From NCBI GenBank assembly GCA_030639955.1, contig DAOWKH010000068.1, positions 1 through 19,345 of the forward strand: a DNA stretch of 19,345 bases. Reading direction: 5' to 3'. Position numbers and translations under genes: made by a program. Below, piece after piece: positions 1 to 5,722 of the stretch. Position 1 is the stretch's first letter. Each line of letters starts with the position of its first letter. A model generated the notes under the pieces. It saw only the letters and a list, made by a program, of their open reading frames with translations. It was not told where the DNA came from and did no database searches. Source of the DNA: Candidatus Omnitrophota bacterium (lineage in GTDB: Bacteria > Omnitrophota > 4484-213).

Positions 1-108
1 ACTGACTTTGCTATAATTAGCCACTACCAAGTGAAAAAGATCGAAGACCTATTAAATAACAGACCGAGAAAGTGTTTAAACTTTCAAACTCCTTTTAGAG
101 AAATTTAA
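1..108 (+). CDS. IS30-family transposase, C-terminal fragment
   Basis: The frame starting at base 1 reads 35 codons to a TAA stop at 106-108. It contains the segment LLNNRPRKCLNFQTP, which matches the conserved C-terminal end of IS30-family DDE transposases (LNNRPRKCLgFkTP). The rest of the gene lies left of the window, so this is truncated by the window edge; whether the full gene is intact cannot be seen. The remaining part of the protein would hold the helix-turn-helix and the DDE catalytic core. It points toward the rfb genes, which read in the opposite direction, so it sits tail-to-tail with rfbC. Family assignment is from the C-terminal motif only, but that motif is distinctive. Confidence 0.85.
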   Translation, partial: TDFAIISHYQVKKIEDLLNNRPRKCLNFQTPFREI

Positions 109-145
109 CTCAAGCGTTGCACTTCCCGGTTGAATGTAGTATATG
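1..145 (+). mobile_element. Right end of an IS30-family insertion sequence
   Basis: The transposase fragment ends at 108 and is followed at about 112-145 by GCGTTGCACTTCCCGGTTGA, which resembles the GTTGCACTT-type terminal inverted repeats of IS30-family elements. I place the element's right end within about 130-145, but the exact boundary and target-site duplication cannot be fixed without the left end. Confidence 0.55.
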
Positions 146-190
146 ATAATTTTGGAAACAATATATGTTTTCTTACTTTGAGCATATAAG

Positions 191-282
191 TATTATCCGA
201 ATGTATACAAATAAATTACTATCCGAATGTATCCGAATTATTTATTCGTAGATTCGGATACTCATTCGTAGATTCGGATAAT
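191..282. repeat. Cluster of short repeats arranged as inverted arms
   Basis: The left arm contains TATCCGAATGTAT at 194-206 and again at 220-232, plus a shortened copy at 230-238. The right arm contains ATTCGTAGATTCGGATA twice, at 244-260 and 264-280. The outer ends ATTATCCGAAT (192-202) and ATTCGGATAAT (272-282) are exact reverse complements, so the cluster could fold into an imperfect hairpin. It lies between the IS30 end and the 3' end of rfbC. Two direct copies separated by 3 bp are not a CRISPR pattern. Function unknown; possibilities are a slippage-generated repeat, a protein-binding cluster or a transcript-end structure. Confidence 0.8.
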
Positions 283-393
283 AAACCTATCTACACCGTT
301 CTCCCATTCAGGATCCCGGTAATCTTATAAGAAATCTCAGGGTATATTAATTTGCTAAAATTCTTCATATTCGCAATTCGCATTATTGGCATA
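283..393. other. AT-rich intergenic stretch downstream of rfbC
   Basis: No coding region or clear terminator was recognised here. The last 30 bases carry short ATTCGCA repeats (around 369-382 and again at 396-403), and the final codons of rfbC run into this repetitive sequence. No T-tract terminator for the leftward operon is evident. Confidence 0.5.
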
Positions 394-969
394 TCATTCG
401 CATATTGGTATCGTGTAGTGAAAATTGTTATCTGTTTCCTTTAAGAAAGGCCAATTCTGGTCTTTTGGGGATAAAACCGGGTTCGTAATAGGCCACTGGA
501 TATTAATATCTTTATCATTCCAGATTATTCCTCTCTCATATTCAGCAGAATAAATATCACTACATTTATAAATGACTTCGGTGTTATCCTCTAAAGTGCA
601 AAATCCATGGGCAAACCCTTCAGGGATATATAACATTTTCTTATTCTCGGCAGAAAGAAGTGCGGAAATCCATTTTCCGTAAGTGGGAGAATTTTTTCGT
701 ATATCCACTGCAACATCAAATATGCTCCCGGCAATTGCTCTCACTAATTTTGCCTGTTCCATCGGCTCTTTCTGAAAATGCAATCCTCTCAATACGTCCT
801 TTGTAACCGACTTGGAATGGTTATCCTGGACAAATCGCTCCTTTATGCCAAATTCGGCGAAATCTGTATATTTATAGGCCTCCATAAAAAATCCGCGTTC
901 ATCACTAAGAACTGTAGGTTCTATTAAAATCACTCCCGGAATTTCCAATCTTTTAAAATTAAAGGGCAT
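394..969 (-). CDS. rfbC: dTDP-4-dehydrorhamnose 3,5-epimerase (RfbC/RmlC)
   Basis: Cytosolic cupin-fold epimerase that converts dTDP-4-keto-6-deoxyglucose to dTDP-4-keto-rhamnose, the third step of dTDP-L-rhamnose synthesis for surface polysaccharide. The 191-residue protein has the family landmarks in order: DERGFF (23-28), QDNHSKS (48-54), the RGLHFQ motif with catalytic His64, DIRKNSPTYG (89-98), IPEGFAHGF (115-123) and Tyr134 in EVIYKC. The length is close to the usual 180-190. It starts with ATG six bases after the rfbA stop, so the two are co-transcribed. The last residues (YTIPICE) come from ATTCGCA-type repeat sequence rather than family sequence, suggesting the 3' end was modified by local repeats. 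RfbB and RfbD, the other two rhamnose enzymes, are not in this window. Confidence 0.95.
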   Translation of the reverse strand: MPFNFKRLEIPGVILIEPTVLSDERGFFMEAYKYTDFAEFGIKERFVQDNHSKSVTKDVLRGLHFQKEPMEQAKLVRAIAGSIFDVAVDIRKNSPTYGKWISALLSAENKKMLYIPEGFAHGFCTLEDNTEVIYKCSDIYSAEYERGIIWNDKDINIQWPITNPVLSPKDQNWPFLKETDNNFHYTIPICE

Positions 970-975
970 AACAGT

Positions 976-1845
976 TTATCTTTTCTCTTTCGCAATTTCT
1001 ATAAGATACTCACCGTAATTAGTATTTATTCCCTTTGCCAATTTCACTAATTGCTCGGCATCAATATATCCCATCCTATAGGCAACTTCCTCAATACAAC
1101 CTATCTTCAAGCCCTGTCGCTCTTCTATGGTTTTAATAAAAAGTGAGGCATCTATCAAAGAATCATAGGTTCCTGTATCCAGCCAGGCATAACCCCGTCC
1201 CAGTAGTTCTGCCTTTAATTTCCCTCTTCTGAGGTATTCATTGTTAACACTGGTGATTTCCAGTTCTCCTCTTGGAGAAGGTTTTATGCTTTTCGCAATT
1301 TCAACCACATTATTGTCATAAAAATAGAACCCGCATACGGCATAATTTGAGCGAGGATTTTTAGGTTTCTCTTCTATGGATAAAACATTCCCATCCTCAT
1401 CAAATTCAATAACACCATATCGTTCAGGGTCCTTTACATAATAGCCGAGGATTATTGCACCCTCCTGAAGAGCAACTGCCTGCTTTAAAAAATCAACAAG
1501 ATTATGCCCGAAAAAAATATTGTCTCCCAAAATTAAACAAACCTTATCGTTAGCGATAAATTTCTCCCCGATAATAAAGGCATCAACAATTCCCCGAGGC
1601 TCTTGCTGAACAGCATAAGAAAAATTTATTCCTAAATCCTTACCGTCTCCCAATAAATCCTTAAATCTGGAAATATCTCTGGGAGTAGAAATTATGAGAA
1701 TATCTCTTAAACCGGCCAGCATCAGCGTCGATAAGGGATAATAAATCATCGGCTTATCGTAAATAGGAAGCATCTGCTTGCAAACCCCTTTTGTGAGCGG
1801 ATATAATCGTGTCGCTCTACCACCGGCTAAAATTATTCCTTTCAT
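976..1845 (-). CDS. rfbA: Glucose-1-phosphate thymidylyltransferase (RfbA/RmlA)
   Basis: Makes dTDP-glucose from dTTP and glucose-1-phosphate, the entry step to dTDP-sugars. The 289-residue protein begins MKGIILAGGRATRLYPLT, the nucleotide-binding signature of sugar nucleotidyltransferases, followed by Lys23-QMLPIYDKP, the metal-binding LILGDN (Asp108), YGVIEFD and EEKP (around 144-160), GFYFYDN, and AWLDTG near 220. Length is normal for the short RmlA class. The only plausible Shine-Dalgarno (AGGGT, complement of 1852-1856) lies in the arm of the cloverleaf palindrome at 1852-1916. It is the second gene of a MarR-rfbA-rfbC unit that seems to start at the promoter near 2247-2275. Confidence 0.96.
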   Translation of the reverse strand: MKGIILAGGRATRLYPLTKGVCKQMLPIYDKPMIYYPLSTLMLAGLRDILIISTPRDISRFKDLLGDGKDLGINFSYAVQQEPRGIVDAFIIGEKFIANDKVCLILGDNIFFGHNLVDFLKQAVALQEGAIILGYYVKDPERYGVIEFDEDGNVLSIEEKPKNPRSNYAVCGFYFYDNNVVEIAKSIKPSPRGELEITSVNNEYLRRGKLKAELLGRGYAWLDTGTYDSLIDASLFIKTIEERQGLKIGCIEEVAYRMGYIDAEQLVKLAKGINTNYGEYLIEIAKEKR

Positions 1846-1851
1846 ATCTTT

Positions 1852-1916
1852 ACCCTGTTAAATGCCCTGACGTTACGTCGGGGCAATCCCGATAAATCGG
1901 GATTATTTAACAGGGT
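1852..1916. repeat. Cloverleaf-like nested palindrome between marR-type gene and rfbA
   Basis: A 12-bp outer stem (ACCCTGTTAAAT at 1852-1863 with ATTTAACAGGGT at 1905-1916) is exact. It encloses two further hairpins with no spare bases: 1864-1872 with 1876-1884 (GCCCTGACG / CGTCGGGGC, one T-G mismatch, loop TTA) and 1885-1892 with 1897-1904 (AATCCCGA / TCGGGATT, exact, loop TAAA). The whole unit is 65 bp and could form a three-way junction with two arms. The upstream gene's TAA stop (1903-1905) and the rfbA ribosome-binding sequence both fall inside it. It looks like a REP- or MITE-like palindromic unit; no tRNA features are present. Confidence 0.9.
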
Positions 1917-2238
1917 GAACCCCCCCCAAGCGTTCCCATTCTTTTTTAAGGCGTCTATATTCAGCTTCTTTCTCTTTCAAAAAATGATAGGTGAGATTTA
2001 TTTTTCCCTCTAATCCCTTTTTGGTAAGGAGATATTTTACTTTTTTGAGTTTATTATCTTTGGTGGTAAAGTTCTTTATTTTCAGAAGGCCTTTTTTGGT
2101 GAGTTCTTTTAGGAGGTAGTTGGTCTTTCCTAAGGAGAAACCTAAGTGGGCAGAGAGGTCTCTTTGGGTGAGATTATTATCTGAGGATAAAATACGCAGG
2201 ATGTTGAAAATTTCTTCTTTTATATAATGTTCATTCAT
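1903..2238 (-). CDS. MarR-family EPS-associated transcriptional regulator
   Basis: A 111-residue winged helix-turn-helix protein. The core reads NLTQRDLSAHLGFSLGKTNY (22-41), LLKELTKKGLLKIKNF (42-57), then the wing and YLLTKKGLEGKINLTYHFLK and KEAEYRRLKKEWERL, a closing amphipathic helix. This matches the small MarR-type family found with exopolysaccharide loci (EPS-associated MarR regulator); known members are about 100-110 residues and end near the ERL segment. It likely controls the adjacent dTDP-sugar genes and, judging by the palindrome over its start codon, itself. The last residues after ERLGG (VHPVK) are encoded by a run of eight C (1920-1927, G on the coding strand) and by the cloverleaf palindrome, so the natural C-terminus seems replaced. 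ATG start at 2236-2238 lies 8 bases after a strong -10 box. Confidence 0.87.
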   Translation of the reverse strand: MNEHYIKEEIFNILRILSSDNNLTQRDLSAHLGFSLGKTNYLLKELTKKGLLKIKNFTTKDNKLKKVKYLLTKKGLEGKINLTYHFLKEKEAEYRRLKKEWERLGGVHPVK

Positions 2239-2244
2239 TGAACA
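2228..2244. promoter_or_regulatory. Palindromic operator candidate over the start codon
   Basis: TGTTCA (2228-2233), five bases, TGAACA (2239-2244): an exact inverted repeat centred on the start codon and covering the expected transcription start of the MarR-type gene. Position and symmetry fit an autoregulatory site for a dimeric winged-helix repressor; binding is inferred. Confidence 0.5.
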
Positions 2245-2246
2245 AC

Positions 2247-2275
2247 ATTTTACAGAAATTAAGGTAGGGTGTCAA
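2247..2275 (-). promoter_or_regulatory. Sigma70-type promoter for marR-rfbA-rfbC
   Basis: On the minus strand, TTGACA (2275-2270), a 17-base spacer (2269-2253) and TAAAAT (2252-2247). This is a near-consensus promoter. The -10 box ends only 8 bases before the ATG, so the expected start point falls at or next to the A of the start codon and the transcript should be nearly leaderless. Confidence 0.8.
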
Positions 2276-2282
2276 GTGTTTT

Positions 2283-2651
2283 TTAAGAGAATCTCGCCAG
2301 CAGGATAACTCCGAAAATTATAATAGCGAGGGCAACTATCTTTGCGGAACCCAAAGATTCTTTAAATATAAAATAGGATAAAACAGGAATAGCTACATAG
2401 GTGATCGCTACCATTGGATAGGCAACAGAGAGCTTGATTTTGCTCAAGGCTACTAACCATAAAAAGGCACTTGCTCCAAAAAATAATAATCCCAAAAGAA
2501 CGCTGGAATGGCTGAAGATTTTCCAGAACATTGGCAAAAAATTATCCCAGCGCAGATGTATTTCACCTATCTTCAGCATTGCCGACTTCATCAGAATCTG
2601 TCCGACTATTGCCAGAATTATAGCGCTAAACAACGCATATAAGGGTTTCAT
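2283..2651 (-). CDS. Small SMR/EamA-type membrane transporter (ArnE/F-like)
   Basis: A 122-residue, very hydrophobic protein with four predicted membrane helices: about 4-24, 45-68, 72-94 and 98-120. The N-terminal GQILMKSA motif, the SKIKLSVAYPMVAI stretch and the FKESLG loop are typical of the SMR/EamA superfamily, and resemble ArnE/ArnF-type flippase subunits that move lipid-linked aminoarabinose. Four-helix members act as dimers. Next to UDP-glucuronate, UDP-xylose and dTDP-sugar genes, a role in translocating an undecaprenyl-phosphate sugar is plausible but inferred; a multidrug exporter is the alternative. The start ATG has no clear Shine-Dalgarno. It follows the decarboxylase gene after 57 bp. 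Confidence 0.8.
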   Translation of the reverse strand: MKPLYALFSAIILAIVGQILMKSAMLKIGEIHLRWDNFLPMFWKIFSHSSVLLGLLFFGASAFLWLVALSKIKLSVAYPMVAITYVAIPVLSYFIFKESLGSAKIVALAIIIFGVILLARFS

Positions 2652-2668
2652 AATAATACTTTAATCGC

Positions 2669-2722
2669 TGTAATCTGATTCTAATCTGTGTAATCAAGCA
2701 TCGGATTTTCAATCCGATGCTT
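2669..2722. repeat. Strong hairpin at the 3' end of the decarboxylase gene, with TAATCTG repeats
   Basis: AAGCATCGGATT (2696-2707) and AATCCGATGCTT (2711-2722) are exact reverse complements around a 3-base loop TTC. The TGA stop of the decarboxylase gene (2711-2709) starts in the stem and ends in the loop, and its last residues EASD are encoded by one arm. Immediately leftward are short direct repeats of TAATCTG/TAATC (2670-2695). No T-tract follows on the transcribed strand, so it is not a canonical intrinsic terminator; it may stabilise mRNA ends or be a palindromic element. Confidence 0.8.
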
Positions 2723-3656
2723 CAAAAAACTCTATCGTTTTCCTTAAACCGTCCTCCAAAGAAACTCTTGGCTGCCAGTTTAGTTTCTCGCGAGCAAGAG
2801 TAATATCGGGTTGTCTGACTTTTGGGTCGTCAACAGGCAATGGCTTAAAAACAACCCTGCTCTTGCTACTTGTGAGTTTTAAAATTAACTTTGCCAAATC
2901 CAGAACGCTCATTTCTTGGGGATTACCGATATTAACCGGGCTACCGTCAGGCAGGTCGCTTGCCAAAAGCCGACAAATCCCTTCTACCATATCATCAATA
3001 TAACAGAAACTTCTGGTCTGACTGCCGTCGCCAAAAACAGTTATTTCTTCATTTTTTAAGGCCTGGTTGATAAATGTCGGGATTGCCCGCCCATCTTCCT
3101 TGCGCATAAAAGGCCCAAAGGTGTTAAATATTCGCACAATGCGGGTATCTATCTTGTGGTATCTATGATAAGCCATTGTGAGCGCCTCGGCAAAACGCTT
3201 GGATTCGTCATACATTCCCCTTGGACCTATGGGATTTACATTTCCCCAATAATCTTCTTTTTGAGGATGGACAAGCGGGTCTCCATACACCTCCGAGGTG
3301 GAAGCCAATAAAAACTTCGCTCGCTTTGCCTTTGCCAGCCCCAGGGCATTAAGCGTTCCCAATGAACCTACTTTCAGTGTCTGGATGGGATATTTTTGAT
3401 AGTCAATGGGGCTGGCCGGGGAAGCGAAATGGAGGATAGCATCAAGAGAACCCTTGATTTCTATGGGTTTGCTAACATCGGATTGAATAAATTCAAACTG
3501 GGGATTTTTAATCATCTGGGCAATATTATCTATGTTTCCGGTAATTAGATTATCTATACAGATTACTTTATTTTCCTCTTTTCCGCCAGAGGCGGACAAT
3601 CTTTCGCATAGATGCGAGCCGATAAACCCGGCACCACCGGTAATCAAATAGTTCAT
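2709..3656 (-). CDS. UDP-glucuronate decarboxylase (UDP-xylose synthase)
   Basis: Extended-SDR enzyme that oxidatively decarboxylates UDP-glucuronate to UDP-xylose using bound NAD. The 315-residue protein has GGAGFIGSHLCERL (7-20) for NAD binding, DNLITGN (35-41), HFASPASP (77-84), STSEVYGDP with Thr120 and Glu122 (119-127), the catalytic YDESK (Tyr149, Lys153), RIFNTFGP, and RSFCYIDDMV; these are hallmarks of the UXS subgroup rather than UDP-glucose epimerases. The upstream gene Ugd makes its substrate. Residues 21-25 (SASGG) are encoded by a perfect 15-bp palindrome (3582-3596), and this loop is longer than in relatives, where roughly LAEGHEV fills the space. The C-terminal EASD lies in the hairpin at 2696-2722. 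Starts with ATG 8 bases after the ugd stop. Confidence 0.93.
   Translation of the reverse strand: MNYLITGGAGFIGSHLCERLSASGGKEENKVICIDNLITGNIDNIAQMIKNPQFEFIQSDVSKPIEIKGSLDAILHFASPASPIDYQKYPIQTLKVGSLGTLNALGLAKAKRAKFLLASTSEVYGDPLVHPQKEDYWGNVNPIGPRGMYDESKRFAEALTMAYHRYHKIDTRIVRIFNTFGPFMRKEDGRAIPTFINQALKNEEITVFGDGSQTRSFCYIDDMVEGICRLLASDLPDGSPVNIGNPQEMSVLDLAKLILKLTSSKSRVVFKPLPVDDPKVRQPDITLAREKLNWQPRVSLEDGLRKTIEFFEASD
3582..3596. repeat. 15-bp palindrome inside the decarboxylase coding region
   Basis: TCCGCC, loop AGA, GGCGGA. On the coding strand it reads TCCGCCTCTGGCGGA, exactly five codons (S-A-S-G-G, residues 21-25), in the loop between the first Rossmann helix and second strand. GC content is far above the surroundings. 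Confidence 0.75.
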
Positions 3657-3664
3657 ATTATGAG

Positions 3665-4963
3665 CTAATTCCTTCCTATGGAGATATATTTAAACCCTAA
3701 TCTGCTCATCTTTTCTGGCTCAAACATATTTCTGCCGTCAATAATTATCTTAACCTTTAGCAATCTGTTTACCCTTCCCCAATCTATCTTCTCAAACTCC
3801 CCCCATTCGGTAAGGATTATCAAGGCGTCGCTTCCCTTTGCGGTTGCGTAAGAACTGGAGCAATAGGTAATTTTATCCTTGAAAATTTCGCGGGCTTTTT
3901 TCATCGCCGCCGGGTCATAGGCCTTGATTGTCGCTCCTTCTTTTATGAGTGTCCCGATGATATCAATAGAAGGGGCATTGCGCATATCATCAGTATTGGG
4001 CTTAAAAGACAAACCCAATACCCCAATCTTTTTGCCTTTTAAATTCCAGAGGGCTTTTTTAATTTTTTTGACAAAATTCTCTTTCTGAGATTGATCAATT
4101 TTTTGGATTATCTTTAATAACTCAAAGTTATAGCCGTTTTGAGCAGCGATATGGGCAAAGGCCTCTATATCCTTTGGAAAACAAGAACCACCGTAACCAA
4201 TACCCGCTTTTAAAAATGACTTGCCTATTCTTTTATCCAGACCCATTGCCCGGGCTACCTCTTCAATATCCGCTCCTGCCTTTTCGCAGAGATTGGCCAC
4301 AGCATTGATAAAAGAAATCTTGGCGGCCAAAAAGGCATTGCAACTGTGCTTGATAATCTCGGCGGTTTCAATATTGGTGATAATAAGCGGTGCCTTTATC
4401 GGCTTGTAGAGCTCGCGCATAAGCTTCTCCGCCCTTTTGCTCTCTACGCCGACAACAATTCTCTCCGGATGCAGAAAATCCTCTACTGCTGAGCCCTCTT
4501 TGAGAAACTCGGGATTGGAAACCACATCAAAATCTGCATCTCCGGAGCAATAACTACTGATAGTTTCCTTTATCCTCTTGCCCGTTTCTACCGGCATTGT
4601 GCTCTTGCTGACTATGACTTTATATTTATCTATTAGCTGAGCTACCTGACGGGCTACGGACTCTACATAATAAAGGTCGGCTTCGCCATTCTCTTTGGGC
4701 GGGGTGTGCACAGCGATAAAGATAACCTCTGAATCTTTGACCGCTTTTTTAATACTGATGCTAAAAGATAACCTCTTTGCTTTTTTATTTTTGATAATCA
4801 ATTTCTCTAAGCCCGGCTCATACATCGGCAAAATGTCATTCTGCAATTTTCTTATCTTCTCTTTATCGTTATCTACGCAGATTACCCTGTGTCCAATCTC
4901 GGCTAAACAAGTGCCGGTAACCAAACCCACATAACCACTGCCGATTATAGAGATGTTTTTCAT
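3665..4963 (-). CDS. ugd: UDP-glucose 6-dehydrogenase (Ugd)
   Basis: Oxidises UDP-glucose to UDP-glucuronate in two NAD-dependent steps. The 432-residue protein has the N-terminal Rossmann motif GSGYVGLVTG (8-17) with Asp31 binding NAD, SKSTMPVETG (119-128), the EFLKEG loop (152-157), Lys205 and Asn209 in the central helix, the catalytic Cys261 and Asp265 in GYGGSCFPKD, and the C-terminal UDP-binding FKPNTDDMR. All key residues are present and the length is typical of bacterial Ugd. Its ATG overlaps the stop of the upstream small gene (ATGA, 4960-4963) and AAGGA lies upstream within that gene. Together with the next gene it forms a UDP-xylose route. Confidence 0.96.
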   Translation of the reverse strand: MKNISIIGSGYVGLVTGTCLAEIGHRVICVDNDKEKIRKLQNDILPMYEPGLEKLIIKNKKAKRLSFSISIKKAVKDSEVIFIAVHTPPKENGEADLYYVESVARQVAQLIDKYKVIVSKSTMPVETGKRIKETISSYCSGDADFDVVSNPEFLKEGSAVEDFLHPERIVVGVESKRAEKLMRELYKPIKAPLIITNIETAEIIKHSCNAFLAAKISFINAVANLCEKAGADIEEVARAMGLDKRIGKSFLKAGIGYGGSCFPKDIEAFAHIAAQNGYNFELLKIIQKIDQSQKENFVKKIKKALWNLKGKKIGVLGLSFKPNTDDMRNAPSIDIIGTLIKEGATIKAYDPAAMKKAREIFKDKITYCSSSYATAKGSDALIILTEWGEFEKIDWGRVNRLLKVKIIIDGRNMFEPEKMSRLGFKYISIGRN

Positions 4964-5184
4964 AGTCGAAAATCCTTGTCCGCTATCCTGCGGAATGGTC
5001 TGGGAGTATGACTAATAAAGTAGTTATATTCATTTAGGAATGTCAAAAAGCAATCCATATCTACTTTCCCATTTACTATAAATGGATTATGTCTGCTCTT
5101 TAACAATCTCTCGCAATCCTGTCTCAAACTAAAAGATTTGGCTAAATCTTTTAATTCCCTTTTTTCCTCTTCAGTTAGCATCAT
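4960..5184 (-). CDS. Small protein of unknown function, partner of the nucleotidyltransferase
   Basis: A 74-residue soluble protein. It has a charged N-terminal helix (TEEEKRELKDLAKSFSLRQD, 4-23), then ERLLKSRHNPFIVNG (25-39), KVDMDCFLTFLNEYN (40-54) and a PRPFRRI segment near the end. I recall short proteins with a similar RHNPF and Pro-Phe-Arg tail lying beside Pol-beta-type nucleotidyltransferase genes, which suggests a two-gene module, but I cannot name a characterised family. Its start overlaps the end of the nucleotidyltransferase by 14 bases and its stop overlaps the ugd start (ATGA), so it is translationally coupled on both sides. A second in-frame ATG directly follows the first and could be the start. 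No membrane segment or signal peptide. Confidence 0.75.
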   Translation of the reverse strand: MMLTEEEKRELKDLAKSFSLRQDCERLLKSRHNPFIVNGKVDMDCFLTFLNEYNYFISHTPRPFRRIADKDFRL

Positions 5185-5722
5185 AGTATTTAGCTTTTAG
5201 TTCATCAAACTTTACTTTCTGCTCAAATATAGAAAAATATTCTTCTAAAAGATTCCAATCCAAATTCTGCTTACGGTAATCCATTAAAGCCTCAATGTCA
5301 GCAAACTCGCGGATTATCCTTGTCTCATTGTTTACTGCGGCTTGCAGTTTTAATCCAATAATATCCTCCGGCCTCAAAACCTTGATTTTTAATTCTCCCT
5401 CAAATATATCCAACTTCTCTGCTCTCTCCAGCATCCCAATAGATGCTTTTCGGAAAGCGTAAAGAAAATCAACCTCTCCGAATATCTTAATTGTTGACAC
5501 ATACTGAGAAACATTCTCGCTTTTGAATATACATTCATAGCCATTGGCTTTCATAAACTTATCCACCTTGAACAAATCGTCACGATGCAGAAGAAAATCT
5601 AAATCTACGGTAGCGCGGGGGACGCCCAATGCGCCCAGAGCAAAACCCCCAATAAGCCCATAGCGAACATTCTTTTTATGGAAGGCATCAAGTATTAATC
5701 TAAGAACTGTCTTAAAATCCAT
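5171..5722 (-). CDS. Pol-beta-fold nucleotidyltransferase (AbiEii/MNT-like)
   Basis: A 183-residue protein with the minimal nucleotidyltransferase core: a helix ending in NVRYGLIGGFALGALG (Gly25-Gly26), Arg36-Ala-Thr38, the metal-binding Asp40 and Asp42 (VDLDFLL), and a third acidic residue Asp85 in GEVDFLY. The C-terminal half is helical, with LRPEDIIGLKLQAAVNN near 115-131. This resembles DUF6036/AbiEii-type enzymes, several of which are the toxin or modifier partner in toxin-antitoxin pairs (including MenT-type tRNA nucleotidyltransferases). It starts with ATG directly after the gap stop (TAAATG) and overlaps a small gene downstream. The substrate (nucleotide, protein or tRNA) cannot be told from sequence. 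An accessory module or a housekeeping modifier are both possible. Confidence 0.82.
   Translation of the reverse strand: MDFKTVLRLILDAFHKKNVRYGLIGGFALGALGVPRATVDLDFLLHRDDLFKVDKFMKANGYECIFKSENVSQYVSTIKIFGEVDFLYAFRKASIGMLERAEKLDIFEGELKIKVLRPEDIIGLKLQAAVNNETRIIREFADIEALMDYRKQNLDWNLLEEYFSIFEQKVKFDELKAKYYDAN

Noticed and set aside
191..282. Possible CRISPR array
   Set aside because: Repeat units are 13-17 bp, spacing is 3 to 13 bp and orientation is mixed; no cas genes.
1852..1916. tRNA gene because of the cloverleaf-like shape
   Set aside because: Only two inner arms, 65 bp, no GTTC T-loop, no anticodon-like loop of seven bases; the stems are near-perfect palindromes.
2696..2722. Rho-independent terminator after the decarboxylase gene
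   Set aside because: No T-tract follows on the minus strand (GATTACACAG).
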